Notes: generated from the sequence alone by a model not told the origin. Positions 25,901 through 40,000 are shown, numbered from the stretch's first letter. The stretch: 64,000 nt of DNA from Apteryx mantelli (GCF_036417845.1 NC_089982.1:61393684-61457683), one strand, 5' to 3'. Numbers and translations are program-made.

Positions 25901-28900
25901 CAGATTTTACATTGATTTACACTGATGATCAACCATATGCCAGAGCAGAATATGTTCGTCCAAGCCTGCTTTCCTTCACCTTTCTCCAATTCCTGTATAA
26001 CCTTAATCTCTTCTCACTTTTTTATAAAACATGTAATATTGCAGGCAGCACTGGGTCATATAGAACAGGTTAAGAGGAGAAAAGGCTCTACTCTTTAGTA
26101 CCAAAAGTAATACACAAGTCCCTCTTACTCCTTCTTCAGTTCAACCTTTTGAGAAGACATTGCACGTTCTTAAAGCTGACATGTATTTGGCTTTCATCTA
26201 GTGAAAAGATTGGGCAAATCCCCATGCCATGGTAAATCTCAATGCAGACTTTCTGTTTTTCAGTGGGAGGCATGGAAAGGAATGTTTTAAATTTTTCCTT
26301 GATTTTCTTGGGGTTTATATATTTTGCAAGAAAATGATCAAACATATGAAAAAAAAGAGATATTTTAGGAGAGCTTGAATATTGTGAGAACATTTCCCAT
26401 GCTTGATTTTGAATCCTGGGAGGCTTAGTTCAAATTCACAGAGATATTTTACACAGCGGCTTTTCATCCAGAATTAAAACTCCACTGAAAGATACATGAA
26501 TTTTAAAACTGGCTTTTATATTGATGAAAACAAAAGAAATTACATGAGGGATTTTTAAGAAGGAGATTTTATAATATATTTTTGTAATGAGGAAAACACA
26601 AGCTCAGAGATGTGATGAAGTTAATAGATAATTCAGCTGTCATTAATTTAATAAAATGGCTACACTTTGAACTCCGAGACTTAACCAATCTTAAGCACAG
26701 TCATTTTAGTTTAAAAAAAGGCAGGCTGCAAATAAACTGTGTGTCCACTAACATGTCTTTCAACCGAAAGGAAAGAAAGGCTTTCTTGCTAGAGTGAAAG
26801 CTTTCACAGTATTTCCGTGATGGTGTGCACAGAAGACAACTGAAACGGCTTAACCACCTAGGGGTCTTGGCCTCCCACTTCTGCTTTAGGAGTGCCAATC
26901 TTATCTGTAGTTTTACATAAACCAGGACAACCTTTGAAATCATATCGCTGTCAGTCAAGAGAAAAAGACATATCACCAGATATTAAAACAACTTCAAGCT
27001 GGATGAACATCACCTGTTTGGACTAGTACTCCAGCCTGCAACACAGTGTGAGTGACAAGCCTGGCTCTGCGCTGTAGCTAACCACAGCCCTGCGTCCCAG
27101 CTGCTGCTGGAAGAGGTGTTCATTCCTTCCTGCACATGTTGGGTCTTTCCGATGCGACGCGTCCCACGGTCGCCCCTTGGGGAACCCCCCCAACCAACAG
27201 CAGAATCCACACGTGGTTTTCAGCAGGTTCGTATGGCCAGTTATTCTGCCAGGCAGAGACAAGCGTGCCGAGCTCAGTCCTGCCAGCATCACTCAGGCAT
27301 TTACAGCTCTCCTTGGCTTCTGTTACCGAAGACCAAATAAGAGTTCTCGTGCCGAAAATCTGACACAGACACAGCTACGAGCTGCTGTGAAGGGCGGGAA
27401 AGATCAAAGGATCTGTGACAAGTGCAGGGATGGCCAAGAGCGGGTCTAGGAGCAAGCAGATATTTTCATACCCTCTTTCACTTTGGGATAACCATGTGCG
27501 TACAGTAAGTGCTCAAACTCCGTTCCCAGCTATCGCCCAGCTGTTAGAGTGGCAGGAATAGCCTCCCAGCAGGATGCGACCGGTTGTGCCTGTTACTCCT
27601 CGCTGCTTTGGCAGCTGCTCATTTTAGACCTGTTAGAGCAAAGTTTTGTACTAACAGCTTCCAGTCCTCATGCTCACTGCTGCATTACAGAGGTTTCTCT
27701 GGTTCCAAATTTCTCTCTTTGGTGGGTTAGGAAGATTTCACTGACATCAAAAATGAAGCACAGCTAAATTCTGCTAAACATACATGAAACTGTATTTGGT
27801 TTTGCAGAAAATAGTTGTTGGTAGGTTACAACCCACAAATTTTGCTTTAACGTTGCTTTGTTACATTTTTCTGATCTTGTCCAATATTTTAAAGCAGCAA
27901 TGCTTTAATAGCAGGCTTGAGATAGCCACAGATAACTTCCTCTCTTGATTACTATGCTGGGGTTATCCCAAGACTTTTTTCAGCTGTAAGCTGTGTTCAC
28001 AGCATGGAAACATTTGAGAATTGCTGATTTAATAAAACCACACACCACTGACCAAAAAATGAGAACCTAATTTGGAAATGATGCCAGGCTCTGAAATGCC
28101 AAGTTAAGACTTTGAAACAGGCAAGTTTCAGTTATTCATTTTAATTGTTTTCAAACAATAATCGAACCACTATCAAAAAAATTTGCAATTTTTCATTGTA
28201 TAATCAATGCCAAATTGACTTAACCACTTGAACAGTGCGTTCAGTAATATTTGACTATTTCTTAAAGTTACAGAATCATAGCACCAATATTTTATAAAGA
28301 AAACTGAGATGTTTGTTTTAGGCAGAAAAGGCATTTTTCAGCAAAAAATCCTCTTGATTTAAAGCTCTTAGCCAGCTCCTGGTACCCATCTAGATTTGCA
28401 CAGCAATAGCAAGAAGAGAAACAGAGAGACTTTGACCTCTATGTCTTCATGTCCTTCTGACAGGTTATCAAAAAGCACGCCACAGAGCAAGGTGCTTCCA
28501 TTCACGCAGCCCCGTTGCGGTACAAGACAGGCGGCAGGCTCAGTCTGCAAGACAGCCACCACAAATTCTGCTCGTTTCCAGCATGGTTTGGAAATACTGC
28601 AGAGTGTCCACTTAAAGGCTTTATATGGCTTGTCCTTAGCTGTGCAAGAGATTGCCTCTCTGATATCACTGGTGCTGGCAGCTGTAATCAGCTGATGCTA
28701 CTTTAATATCAGTCTCTCGGCCTGGCAGAGACACGCAGCAGGCAGAGTGCTTCCATTTCACCGCCAAATTCACACTCCCAATGGACCAGCTGAGCCAGAA
28801 TCTGTTAAAATTATACATTTAAACATTTTCCTCAGAAAGCTGGCTGCCAAGGGTGGAAAAGTATTTCTGGGAGTATATCTCCAACTTCATGGTTTTACTG

Positions 28901-31000
28901 GGCTGCATGTAGGTATAGAGACTATCCTCTGATACAGGTGATTAATGTGCACTGAGGCCATGTTACAGTTCTCCAGCATGGTAAAGCTACCTTAAAACGG
29001 GATTAAATGACAGTAATTTACAGCCATTTTGCCCAGCCAATGGATTATGAACTTGTCTTGCATCAGGCACATTTATTGTATTTTAATTCTTTGCTCTGAA
29101 ACTTAGTAAGTACAGATTGCTTATAAAAGCACAGATTCTCTATAAATATAAGACTACTAATTTTCCCCATTTGTAGCACCTAATCTGGTGAATGTAAAAC
29201 TTGGTATTACACTCTGCTAAGGCTTTATCTTGTCTTAGTAGGAAGCAAGTGGACATGGGGCTTTTCTGCCGTACAGAGGCTCCCCACGTCCCAGACAGGG
29301 TGTTCACATCAAATCCATAGTCCCCTTCCCTGGCAAAATGGAATTCACTTGTACGACACATCTTCAGACCTGTCTGCGATAGAGGAAATTAAACCACATT
29401 CTGAAATCAAGTATATATGTATGATCTTTTCTACTGGAACATTTGCAGCGGGTTTCAGAAAGGTAAAATATAAAGCAGCACAATGCAATGCCCAATTCCA
29501 CCTTATTCCAACAGCAACAGCAGACAGGCATGTACTGAGATCAAAAAAACACCGACCCATCTGTTTGCTAAGAACTGTCTAATCCCATTTATCCTACCTT
29601 TGTCCTCTGCAAATGTTTTCTTCAGGACAAATCCTTTGTTAAAGCTGGCCTCCTCCAGATGCCACAACCCCAATCCCACCCCATCCACAGATGGAAACAC
29701 AGCTGAAAGAAACCGATAGAAAATCTTAGAGCCACATTCAAATTTTTTTGCGGGGACCTGTGTCGGAAGGATGGTTCCGCCTCTGTACGCTCTTTCCTCA
29801 TTCACCTTTTAGATTAACTACCTCTCTTTGGTAATGTGACAAGACCATCCCACAGCCACTAAAACAATGTAAGAGGCAGTTTTTGTAAGCAGCACCTAAA
29901 AATGTGAGTATAGATGTGCACACACAAGTGCATGCACACTCATACCACTTTCTGATGCGATCCCATACCATGAGCATGACATGGCTGGCTCAGAATGCAG
30001 AGGAGAAGAGGTGCAGGGCTGAGAGGAAAGCAAAGAGTTACGTCTGCGGCCATTTAGACGGCACACGAAGCCCTTCCTGCTTGGACTGAAGGTGGAGAAG
30101 CTGGGCCACGCTTCCACTGCAACCAGAACCGCTGACAAAGATACTGGCAAAATAAAGACAATTTGAATCTCACTTTGGTCCTAATAGCCTAAACTTCATC
30201 ATTCCCACAATAAAATCTTCATCTAAATTTTCTTGGAACCATTTAAAACGAAACAGAACAGTTTTCTCACAACCATGGTGTACTTCATGGATGAGGAAGC
30301 AAACTGTCCTTTGAGGCGTTGCAGGTTTACACCCCTGTGTCTCTGCTGGGTTCATAGTTCATACAATAGCCAAAGGGATCAGAACCAGACACACCATTTT
30401 TAGAGTAATCCACTTTTTCTTTCTTTTTTCTTACCTCAGTTAAAATGTAATTTACTGGCATGGCACAGCCCATGATGCCACTTCTTCTACTTTTATACAA
30501 GGCCTTTTTATGCTGAAGTGGAAAAAAACTTTGCAACAAACAAAAATCCAGAAGAACATACATGACCTGGGGGATTAGACCAATGTTTAACACAGTATCA
30601 CAATATTGAAGATTTAACAGATGCTATTAAAACTAAAACTGATTATGATGTACATCATTTTCAGAAATTTATTAATAAATGTAAAACTTAAAACACTGGA
30701 TTTGATTCAGAATATAAATTCACATCAAGACATTTAGGAAAAAAAAAGAACTCACCAGATGCAGGAAGCTGAAAGCTGCTGTTGAAAATAAACGTTACGG
30801 AAGTCAAATACTCTGAGTGAGATAGGGGAGGAAAAAAAGAAGAGTGGAGTTCTGGGTTCTTGGTTTTCAGATGGATTTTTTTTAAACCAGATTAGAACAA
30901 TTATATTACAGAAAAAGAAAAAAAAACCAAGAAGTAAGCAGGTAGCACTGCACGTACAGGCCAAATAAGTCCTAGAGTCTGGGTTTAGTTCATCCGGAGG

Positions 31001-31015
31001 CAGCAGCAGCAGCAG
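31001..31015 (+). repeat. Short (CAG)5 run
   Basis: There are five perfect CAG units. The run is not in a supported coding exon. Confidence 0.8.
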
Positions 31016-34000
31016 ACCCAGATATAGTATGACGAGAAATAGCTGAGTGGTTTGGGTTAAGTCAGCTTCCTGGTGAGAGCTCCTCAGCTCTGCCTGTGCA
31101 GGTTTTGTTGTGGGCTGGTGTGTGAGTGTATAGGTCTTATTCTCTCTGGTGACTATGGGCGCGCATGTAAAACCTGCTCCTTGAAGATGGGGGAGGGGGA
31201 CAAAACCTCCAGGCTTCAGAAAGGTTTTTTTTTTTCAATTGCTGTTCCTACAGCCACCACCTCTCTGATATAGCTGCTACTAGCACGGCACCAGCCAACA
31301 AATCCTATACTAGAAAAAGAGGAACAGATTGACAACTGCCCAGCAGTGCCATGTAGGATTGACACTCCAGCAGCATGAATTAGACTTAGGGTATTTTTAT
31401 GCAAGCTGAAATGTGGCCCTGCCTTAAAGAAAAGAGAGTACGTGTGTTTAGCTGCCCTCGTGCAAAACACAGGGGAGGCGCTTTTAGACGGATTTGAATC
31501 TGGTTTATAGGGATTTAATTCAGTGAGGATTCCCCAGTACCACTGGTGAGGGTTAACCTGTGTCATTTTACTGGTATACATGTCCTGTGTGCACCCTCTT
31601 CTCCCAGCAGAAGGAGGCCAAGCAGGAGCTGCAGTGATGGACCACAGGCATGGGGATCCCTGACTTTCCCAGCATGGACAACCCGGAGCAGGCCAGGCTC
31701 TCATCACATCTAGGTTTCCTGCCACAACACTGGAAGCAAAGCTCTGATGACAGCGTAGGGATTTCAAGTGCTTGGCTCTACGGCAGAGTCCCGGTTGTGT
31801 CTACACTCTGGGATCTATGAGAATTTACCAGCTCCTTGCATGCTCCTGCCTAACTCAGGCACACCCAACCCCCCTCATCCCCATGTGGAGGAGGATTCCT
31901 CCGTCCTCTCCATCAGAAGGAAACCTGGCTGCACAGATGAGGAGGGAGCCACCAGATGGTACAAGAGGTTGCCAACTTTGGATGATCAGACGATCAGAAT
32001 TGCGGGGAGGACACTCTTGTCCCGTACTCCTGAGGGAGCCTGGCACAGCAGGAATGCCTCCGAGCTGAAGGCAAGGGACCCCAAACCTGACCAGTGCAGC
32101 AGGCTGGCTGCTCCTCAGCCAGAGACACAGTGCTGGCTTCTCTGGCCACCTCAAAACCTGCCTTGGAGTCAGAGACATGGAACCCGAGGAAGTTTTATTG
32201 CTTCCAAGAATGATTGAGAACAGCAGAATAAATTGCAAGATAAAGCAGAAAGAAAACAAAAAGATAATTTATGAGTAGATGAAAACCAGTTTGTGCCAAA
32301 ACATAAATAACTGCAGAAAGAATATTACCTATGCAAACACTCTGTAAACCTGCTGAGACAAAGCTCCTAGAACAGTGCTGCACAGATCGACTGGGGAATC
32401 AATTTGCTTGTTTTCCCTATGAAATGAAATGAAATCAGACAATTAGCAATAGGGATGAAGGCAAGGAAAAGTGTCTCACAAAAGACCTTTTTGGAATACT
32501 CTCTTCCTAAAGGCTTCGATCTTCTTTTTGGTTTGAGACAAGATTTTGGATAAGGGGCTTCAGTGCATTATCAGTTTATATGAGAGCTTATGTCACTTAA
32601 TTTTCACAGAAAACACCCATTCTTCTGTTTTTAACCAGCTTTGTGTTTCTCAATACCAGTGCATGCAATCAGGCAATAAGTTTCCATTGCGATCATGATA
32701 AGAAAGTCAGACACCCAAACACTTTGAAATGTTTCCACCAGAACACTGCAACTTGTCAGAAGTAGAGAAATAAATACCATTTGCAAATTATATTGATATA
32801 AATGTCTTAGGTGATCATCACCCATTTTAGGTCTGCTACAGATAGTAGCCGCTTAAAAATGCAACTATTTTCTTCTGTTTTGTACTGCAGGCTAATCCAG
32901 ATGTGAGACCAACTGGGTAAGCAGTTTGCATTTTGGATAAAGAGCACATCAATCTGTAAAATACTTCATAAACAACTTTTAAATCAACTGAGCTCTGTGA
33001 AAAAGCAAGACTTTAGAATTAGAAACAAGTTCTAACATATCTTGATTTCACCCCATTCCCCTCCACTGCCCTTCCTGGAGCAACTTCACCCAATAAGTTG
33101 CTGATAAAAGAGTTTGAAAGTCAGATTTTTTTTTCCTTTCTTCATTCTTTTTTTTTTCCTTTTGAGTAAAACCTGGAGCCATTTGCTGGGGATGCACATG
33201 CTACATATAGCACTTCCTCCATGACTTTACTTCCTAGTGGTCTGGAACGCCACAAAGAGATTCCCCAACTTCCTGCCCTTTGCACAGAGCATAGGGAATT
33301 CCCAAATTAGGTGCAATATTGAAGCCTAACTGCCATGTTTGCTTTGATTCTTGCTTTTTAATTTTGTCTTTTTTATTGCAGTTTTTCTGCCCCTTTTCAC
33401 CTGTTCATGCTGTGTGACAGAGGGGAAAATCTGGCTGTGAAAGAATATTGTTAACGCATTCAAAAATACCTTGCTTCTCTTTTTTTTTAAACTCAGTATG
33501 AGTCATATTATCTGGAGCTTTCAGAAACAAACACTTTGTTGTGGAAAATATTTATGGGGGTGGAGTGGAGGTTTGTAAATTATTTTTGCATTGAAAAATC
33601 AGTTGACAGCAAAAAATAAAGTCTTAAACGTCAGGTAACTAAGGGCTTATGAAAAATCATGTAAAATATTATTATCCAGGGTTTTGCCATGTCAAACATA
33701 GGCTGGTTTACAGTGAAAGGTCACATTTGTCTTTCAATCCACTGATTTCCATCTTGTTTGGAGAAGCCAGCAGACTATAGGTGTTGGGAAGGGCTAGGAG
33801 ATCAAGGAAGGAAGATTTCCCCATCACCCCTGCCTGATTTCCTTTTTGTTCTCAGGTTCTCTCAGCTCTGATTTTGGACAGCCCCAAATAATACTGTATG
33901 TGCAACACTCAGGCAGCCAACCATGACGCTCTTAACACCCTTCATATTTAGCCCTACAAGCCTTTCTCACATCCCAGGTGACCATTACATTATACAAAAT

Positions 34001-34599
34001 AAAGGTGTTTGCTTCTTGTGTCTAGACACCTTACTAACGTTATAAATGTACATGAGGTATGCTGATTTAGTAAAGAAAGAACTTAAACTGTATTGTTAAC
34101 AGTATCAAAGGAAGGCAGGAGAAATGTGTGTGATCAAGCTGCCAGCTCTGGGTTGGGAAGACCGGGATGCACAATGTGCTTTCCCCCAGCCCCTGTGCAG
34201 CCCCGGGGAGGGTGCCCAGACCCACCGAACCCTGGGGTGAGAGCACTCCCCTTCCAGGTGCTGTCAGGATAAATACATCAAAGAAAGGGGGACTTCCTCC
34301 CAGCGTGGACAGACCATCACAAAAGCCTCTAAAATAGGCAAGACACAGCAGTTTCAGTGAAATTACTAATTGTAAGAGAACTAGATTGGAAAGGGGGGAA
34401 AAAAAGACAGTTTCAGAAGCAGCTTGTACATTGATTTTTTGGTGAAACAGCTCACACTTCTAATTACTTTGCCTCAGTGAATTTATGCTTTGGTTCCTAA
34501 GCAAGCTAATGCAGTGCTTGGACATCCCTAGGACTGGTATTGACACAGTGTGAAGCATGTGGAGATAAAACAGACCTCGGGCCCCAGAGCAAGGCTGCT

Positions 34600-35350
34600 T
34601 GGCCTATACATTGCCCAGGGGGAACTAGATGTCTTCAGAGGGTGACTCCAGACGCCCCAGCACACGCACACTGGAGCCGCCTAGCAGAAAATCATCCTGC
34701 ATGCAGGAGTGAGTCCGACATCCCACGGCCTCCCCGGAGCCCCCCAAACTCCCCGCCGAGGCCAGCGATCAAGCAAGCAGGCTGCCAAGCACGTTACAAA
34801 GCTCAGGAGGACACCTCCAGAGCCAAGCTCACACCAGGGACGCTGCCGCTTTCCGGAGCCGCTCGGAGGGCTAGCGCGTACCTAGAGGTTAGCTGTCTTG
34901 CAAACCTCCTGCCGGCGCTGTCTGCCGCCGTGCCAGGACGCCTGCGCTGGGGACGTCCGTCTGCGCTCGCCTCCAGCTGCAGCGCGCGCATCGGGCAGCC
35001 AGGCCTGCAGCGTAAAGGAACGGTCTCGCCTTGAACCTGGCTTCTTCTGAGTTCCTTCGGAGGCACCCCGCGGCGGCGCAGCGCCCGGCTGCAGGCTCGT
35101 GCCGGGTGGTGGCCCGCCGGGTGGCAAAGGCCTGCTCGCGACCTTCCTCTCGGCACCACGGGAGCGACCTGACGACCTGACGGCCAGGGCGACGTGAGGG
35201 CACTGCTGCCTCCTCGGCCCTGCGGGGGGGGGGGGGGGGGGAGGGCGGCCGAAACGCCGCCCGCCCCCCGCGGGGGTCCACCGTCACCCTCCCTGAAGGC
35301 TCCCGGCCGCGCTGGGAAAGCGGAGCCAGCAAACGGGGTGGGAGCGCTCC
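34600..35350. promoter_or_regulatory. CpG island, candidate RHOH promoter region
   Basis: This is the richest GC/CpG segment between RHOH and N4BP2, densest at 34840-35320. It contains an uninterrupted run of 18 G at 35224-35241. Overlapping open frames on both strands (up to about 164 codons) reflect GC richness and show no domain. It lies 19 kb upstream of the RHOH coding exon on its 5' side, a plausible distance for a promoter driving spliced non-coding exons. The N4BP2 3' end is about 8.6 kb away, so it is not that gene's promoter. An unrelated non-coding transcript is the main alternative. Confidence 0.45.
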
Positions 35351-35399
35351 GTGATGTGCAAGTGCTGGTCGAATTTGGGGTTGGCTCTGAAATTTGGGT

Positions 35400-36629
35400 G
35401 TAGGCGTCTAAATTGCTATTCAGCCTCTTTCAATAACTGATCTAGCCCTGTTGCGTAAACTAAACCCGTGTACCTGCATAGCTACGACAGGCAGAGATTT
35501 CCCTGCTTTTTGAGGGCTCAGTCTTCTGCGTGTTTACAGAATTACTCTTTATTACTTTTATATCTTTCCCTCCTGTGCACTGGTTACCGATTAGCTATTT
35601 CTTTGGGATATGTCTCTTGAAATCTGGTTGTCAGTAATGTACACCGGGTGATAAAACTAACATTTACACATTTTGCTTTGGTATCCTGTAAACAGAAGCA
35701 GCGTGATAACTTCCTACTATAATTCCTTCCATGACGACAAGAAGAAACTGGCGGTCGGAACAATCTATGGGAAGTGCTTTCCTGTGTAATAATGTGAATA
35801 TCTACTTCCTATTTCTTAAAAGGGAAGTGTGTTTAGCTACTGTACTGAGGGTTACTTAATTCCCCCGTCTCTATTCCTGAAACATTCTAGCATGAGAGCA
35901 ATAACATTACTGAAAACAAATTTAATCTTCCTCCTCAACATTAGGTATGTCTCCTAATTCCCAAAATAACCATCAGCTGTGTTAAGGGAATAATATTTGT
36001 TCCGCCTCTGACACATGACTGTAGAAGGTTTTTCCCACTGCTCTTTTGGTTGGGCTCTTTGGAGATATTCAGACCCCCCAAGGAAAGCAGAGCAGATACG
36101 TGGCACCAGAGCCCAAGGGAAGAGGGGGAGCAGTAGCCACACAGCTCATGCTGCCCGCAAGGAGAGAAAATGGTAGCAAAGGGGCTGCAGGGCTTATGCC
36201 AGCAGAGGAGGGCTCTGGCAGCAGACCAGCACAGGCCGGCAGGATGGACAGACCCCATCGTCCAGCCCGCTGGTCTCGCAGGCAGCCCTCTCCTATAAAC
36301 ACTTCCACAAACAAAGCAGCATGAGTACAAACATGGATCTGTTTCTGCAAATTGTCTGACTTTTGTAATTTTCTCTCTCCTCAAAGACAGTTCAGGCTGG
36401 TCCTCTGCAGTCTGGATTTAACATGAAAATCGTCACAGTGGGCTTGTTGAAACCATGGAGAAGGTTCTGGTGGTTTTCTCTGTGAAAACATATCTAACCT
36501 GAGGCTATTTTATGCCTTTGGGGCCAGGTCAACTTCCTGTATTTATTGCCCTGGAATTGTCCCAAGGGTCAGAGCAGCAAAGGTATTTCCCAGTGTTGCT
36601 GCCTGAGAGGAAAGCAAGGAGGAAGAAAA
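35400..36629. other. Intergenic spacer, no gene recognised
   Basis: This sequence lies between the CpG island and the CR1 element. The frames near 36.0-36.4 kb on both strands are short, mutually overlapping and without recognisable domains. No RNA gene was seen. Confidence 0.5.
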
Positions 36630-37070
36630 TGAGACTGAGAACCACAGAACAGCTGGGGTTGGAAGGGACCTCCAGAGATCTTCTGATCCAATCCCCTGCT
36701 CAAGCAGGGTCACCTAGAGCAGGTTACCCAGGACCATGTCCACTTAGGTTTTGAATATCTCCAAGGATGGAGACTCCACAGCCTCTCTGGGCAATGTCTT
36801 CCAGTGTTCAACCACCCTTCAGGAAGAAGTGTTTTCTTATGTTCAGATGGAAATACCTGTGTTTCAGTTTGTGCCCATTGCCTCTTGTCCTGTCCCTGGA
36901 TATCACTGAGAAGAGTCTGGCTCCATTTTCTTTGCTCCCCCTCCCATCAGGTGCTCAAATGCATTGCTAAGATGCCCCTGAGCCTTATCTTCTCCAGGTT
37001 GAATAGTCCCACCTCTCTCAGCCTCTCCTCATATGAGAGACACTCCAGTCCCTTAACCACCTACCTCTGT
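36630..37070 (-). mobile_element. CR1 LINE fragment (non-LTR retroposon), 5'-truncated
   Basis: The plus strand carries the familiar antisense CR1 3' region: GTTGGAAGGGACCT near 36658, followed by TCCAATCCCCTGCTCAAGCA, then the GGATGGAGACTCCACAGCCT block and CCATTGCCTCTTGTCCTGTC further right. The element therefore reads on the minus strand with its 3' end at about 36630. Degenerate octamers there (TTCTGTGG, TTCTCAGT) resemble the ATTCTATG repeats that end CR1 copies. Similarity fades near 37070, so this is a roughly 0.44-kb 5'-truncated copy, the usual fate of CR1 insertions. It keeps no reverse-transcriptase frame. It is the main evidence for a bird or other sauropsid genome. Confidence 0.9.
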
Positions 37071-37074
37071 GTAA

Positions 37075-40000
37075 TAGCAGTGTTGAGGGAAAAGCTGGTC
37101 CCCCCTCCTTTCTTTTAATCTCTTTGGGAAAGAGCAGGAAAGCAAGAACAGAGATCTATCCATAAATACGTGGCAGGAGAAACAGCACTTGTCTTTCCTG
37201 GAAGAGGAGGTGGTGGAAGAGCCCACAGCTGCCTCCTGGCCAATGCCCCAGCTGGCTGTGGCGCCCGGCTCGCAGCAGGCCCCTCTTGGCAGCGCGATCC
37301 CTGATCCCAGCAGAGCAGCTGCCCGGGCAGTTTGGAGCCTCAGGGCAGCTCCCATCCCGCAGGCCCCTCTCAGCCCTGCTCCAGGCCAGAGAGGAGCTGG
37401 AAGGAAGCAGCATTTTTCTCCCTGGACCTTGGAGAAGGTCAATAGCGTGCTGACCATGTGAGTGCTCTCGGGGCTCCCCCCTTTTCCTGTCTCCCCCAGC
37501 AGCCAGCACAGCGGTGGCATTACTGCGCCTCAGGAAGCTGCAGCATGTTCAAGCTGGGCAGCTTGACTCCGACGCGCAGAGGGAGGACCATGAGAAACGT
37601 AACGATGGCCCCACGCGTGGGTGAACGTGGCTGGAGGGCCCCTGCCTTGCGCGTGGGGGCCGTGGGCACAGGGCCAGCCCCTCAGTTATCCTGCGGAGAG
37701 CCTCCCGGGATGTCCTCCCTGCTGGGACACAGCTGACCAGCACGTGGTGCTCCCCCTGGGGCAGCCCCAGCCTGGCACCTCCTGACCCCAGAGAGCATCC
37801 AGCTGGTGCTCCCCCAGGACCCATGCAACCCCCACCGCACATCACTGCACAAACTGCCCAAAGGCCTCCCCCCCTCACGCAGGGCCACTCACCCTCCAAA
37901 TTCCCTTGCACAGGAAAAACACACAGCTCTCCCATTTATACAGCTGCACTCCTGCACCCAGCGCGCCACCACCCTCTCGTCACACCAAGCCAGGACCAGG
38001 TGCATGGCCCCATCACCCACTCATTCCTCTCTCACTTCTCCCAAGAGATTGTTTCCACCACAGGCCTCGTTCCACTTTCTCACCTTCACCCCACAGCGCT
38101 CTCCTGTCAGTGTGTGCCCCAGCCAGGCGGTCCAGCCCACAGTCTCTGCAGAGGCACAGCTCTTTTGAATGGCCGTTGCAAAGTTGTGGTCCTACACATT
38201 CACCACCAGTGCAAACTACGTTCTCCTAGGGACAGGCAGTCCCTGGAGTGTTGCAAGAAGTGAGAGGGCTTTCAGCAACAACCCCCTCCACCCCAGAGGC
38301 CAAAATAATTTGCTTGCATTAAGTATTTTAGCATTGAGTTTCTGTTCTCTGGACTCATCTGGAAAGCTCTCAGCTCTCTCCCTCTCTCCTTTCCTACCCT
38401 CTCATGGGCCACTGTGTTCTTGGGCAAAGAGGACCTCTGTTCATTTTGGAGCAGGCTGGTCACTACTCTTGGGATTGGGCGTTTCCTCCTTCCTCCTCAT
38501 GAGCTTGAGAGAAGAGCTGGAGGGCAGAAGGACCAGTGGCAGATCTGTAACTAGGGAAAGAAGTGGTGAAGGGGAAGTGGGTAGCTGCTCACTGGACTTT
38601 GGCCAGCATCAGCTAATCTGTCATCCATGCTAAATCTGTCCCTACAGCTTAAATTCAAGATGAGATGAGAAGGTGACATGGCACAGAAGATGGGAGCATG
38701 AGTATGCACTTTACAGGTTAGGGATTAGCACCCCACCATTCCTTTAAGAGGGATCTCTGGAGTGTCAAATGTATCTCTTGTCCGCATCTCCCAAGTTCCT
38801 TCATGCAAGATTATGCTGATGCATTCAGATTTGTGCAGAGACTAAGGGTTTGTAGCCAATGATAGTCTTTCATAGGGCTGTAACATGACATCACAGGAAG
38901 TACACGGTGCAGAACAGATGCCAAAAGGGCTCTGCGAGGCATGCCCTGAAAGCCAGTAGGGAAGAGGGAGGGGGTGCACCCCATGGTAGCATGGTGGGAG
39001 CGCCACTATCAGTGTGAATGCAGTGCAGTCCCCACAAGCATCCTAAAAAGCATGCAGATGTGGTCACAGCACCTTGTACATATTCATGCTATGTCCCAGG
39101 AAACACTGGAGAGAATGTGTGCTTTTAATTTCTTCTTGGAGAACTACAGAAAGTGTTAACTGAGAAACTACAAAATATCTCAAACCCGAAACCAGTAATT
39201 TTTGCAATCTGTGCATTTGACTTGTCAGAAAAAGGAATGCTAGCACAAAATAGGCCTGTTGCCCCAGCAAAGTCTGAAGCCACTGGCATTCTCCTTGGGA
39301 AAAGCAAGAGTATAAAGGCAGTAGTTATTTTTATTTTAAACATGTTTTTTTCCATTTCCTCCTGTTTTGAAGAAAGTCTTGTATACAAGGAAAAGGGGAT
39401 AGTCATGCTGTCCAGGCTGAGGCTCCCTACTTCACCAGCCAGTTTCTCTGAACTACCTGTCCAATCCATGAAGACAGAGGCATTTCCATAGAGGGAGATG
39501 CAGACCAGGAGCCTAAAGTAGGTGCTCTGAACTACTCCCAGACTGCTCTGTGGGGTGAAAAAACTCCCAACCAGCCAGGATATGTTATCCTTCCAGGAAA
39601 ATTCTCTTCTCTCTGCAATATGGTTATTTACTACAACTACTTTATATGGTTATTTTGATAAATACTGAAAAGCTTAAGCTTCCAATCTCCTGTGGCTTGC
39701 CTATGTTGCACTGCACAGCCAGTAAAAGAGGATCATCTGGAAAAGCCAAAATAGACCCACGGATGAGGAAGACTACTTTTATCCTGATTTAGAGGTGGGA
39801 TCTGAGGCAATGTCTTGTGAGTTAACCTAAGCAGAGTAAGCACTGTAACACAGACCTCCCACAGCCTGACCTGACAAGAGCACTACTCCTTCCATTTATA
39901 GACTGAACAAATGGACGAAGGTTGGAGCACATGCGGAGGATTTCAGCTGCTCATGCTTCTGTCCGGTGTGCACTACCACTCTGGATGTGTTTCATGGAGA

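Larger units (their letters stand above)
15812..34600. other. Probable RHOH 5' intronic and regulatory DNA, no coding gene seen
   Basis: There are nearly 19 kb without a recognisable protein-coding exon. Human RHOH has long introns between 5' non-coding exons, so much of this may be RHOH intron, which is inference. GC-richer patches with CpGs stand out at about 19245-19640, 22770-22950, 27020-27300 and 28400-28700. These are candidates for 5' exons or enhancers. Simple repeats occur, including TA/TG-rich tracts at 23100-23150 and 23940-24000 and a CAG run at 31001. The frames of 100-180 codons around 31.2-32.2 kb start at non-ATG codons and show no domain. Confidence 0.45.

Noticed and set aside
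28270-28290. ACAGAATCATAG, resembling the end of a CR1 copy
   Set aside because: Only about a dozen bases match and no CR1 body adjoins them.
31216-32217. Adjacent frames of about 183 (minus) and 149 (plus) codons
   Set aside because: Both start at non-ATG codons and meet back to back without any domain, splice pattern or promoter signal.
34540-35332. Open frames of 118-164 codons on both strands in the second CpG island
   Set aside because: Low stop-codon density in GC-rich DNA explains them. They are Arg/Pro/Ala-rich with no recognisable family.
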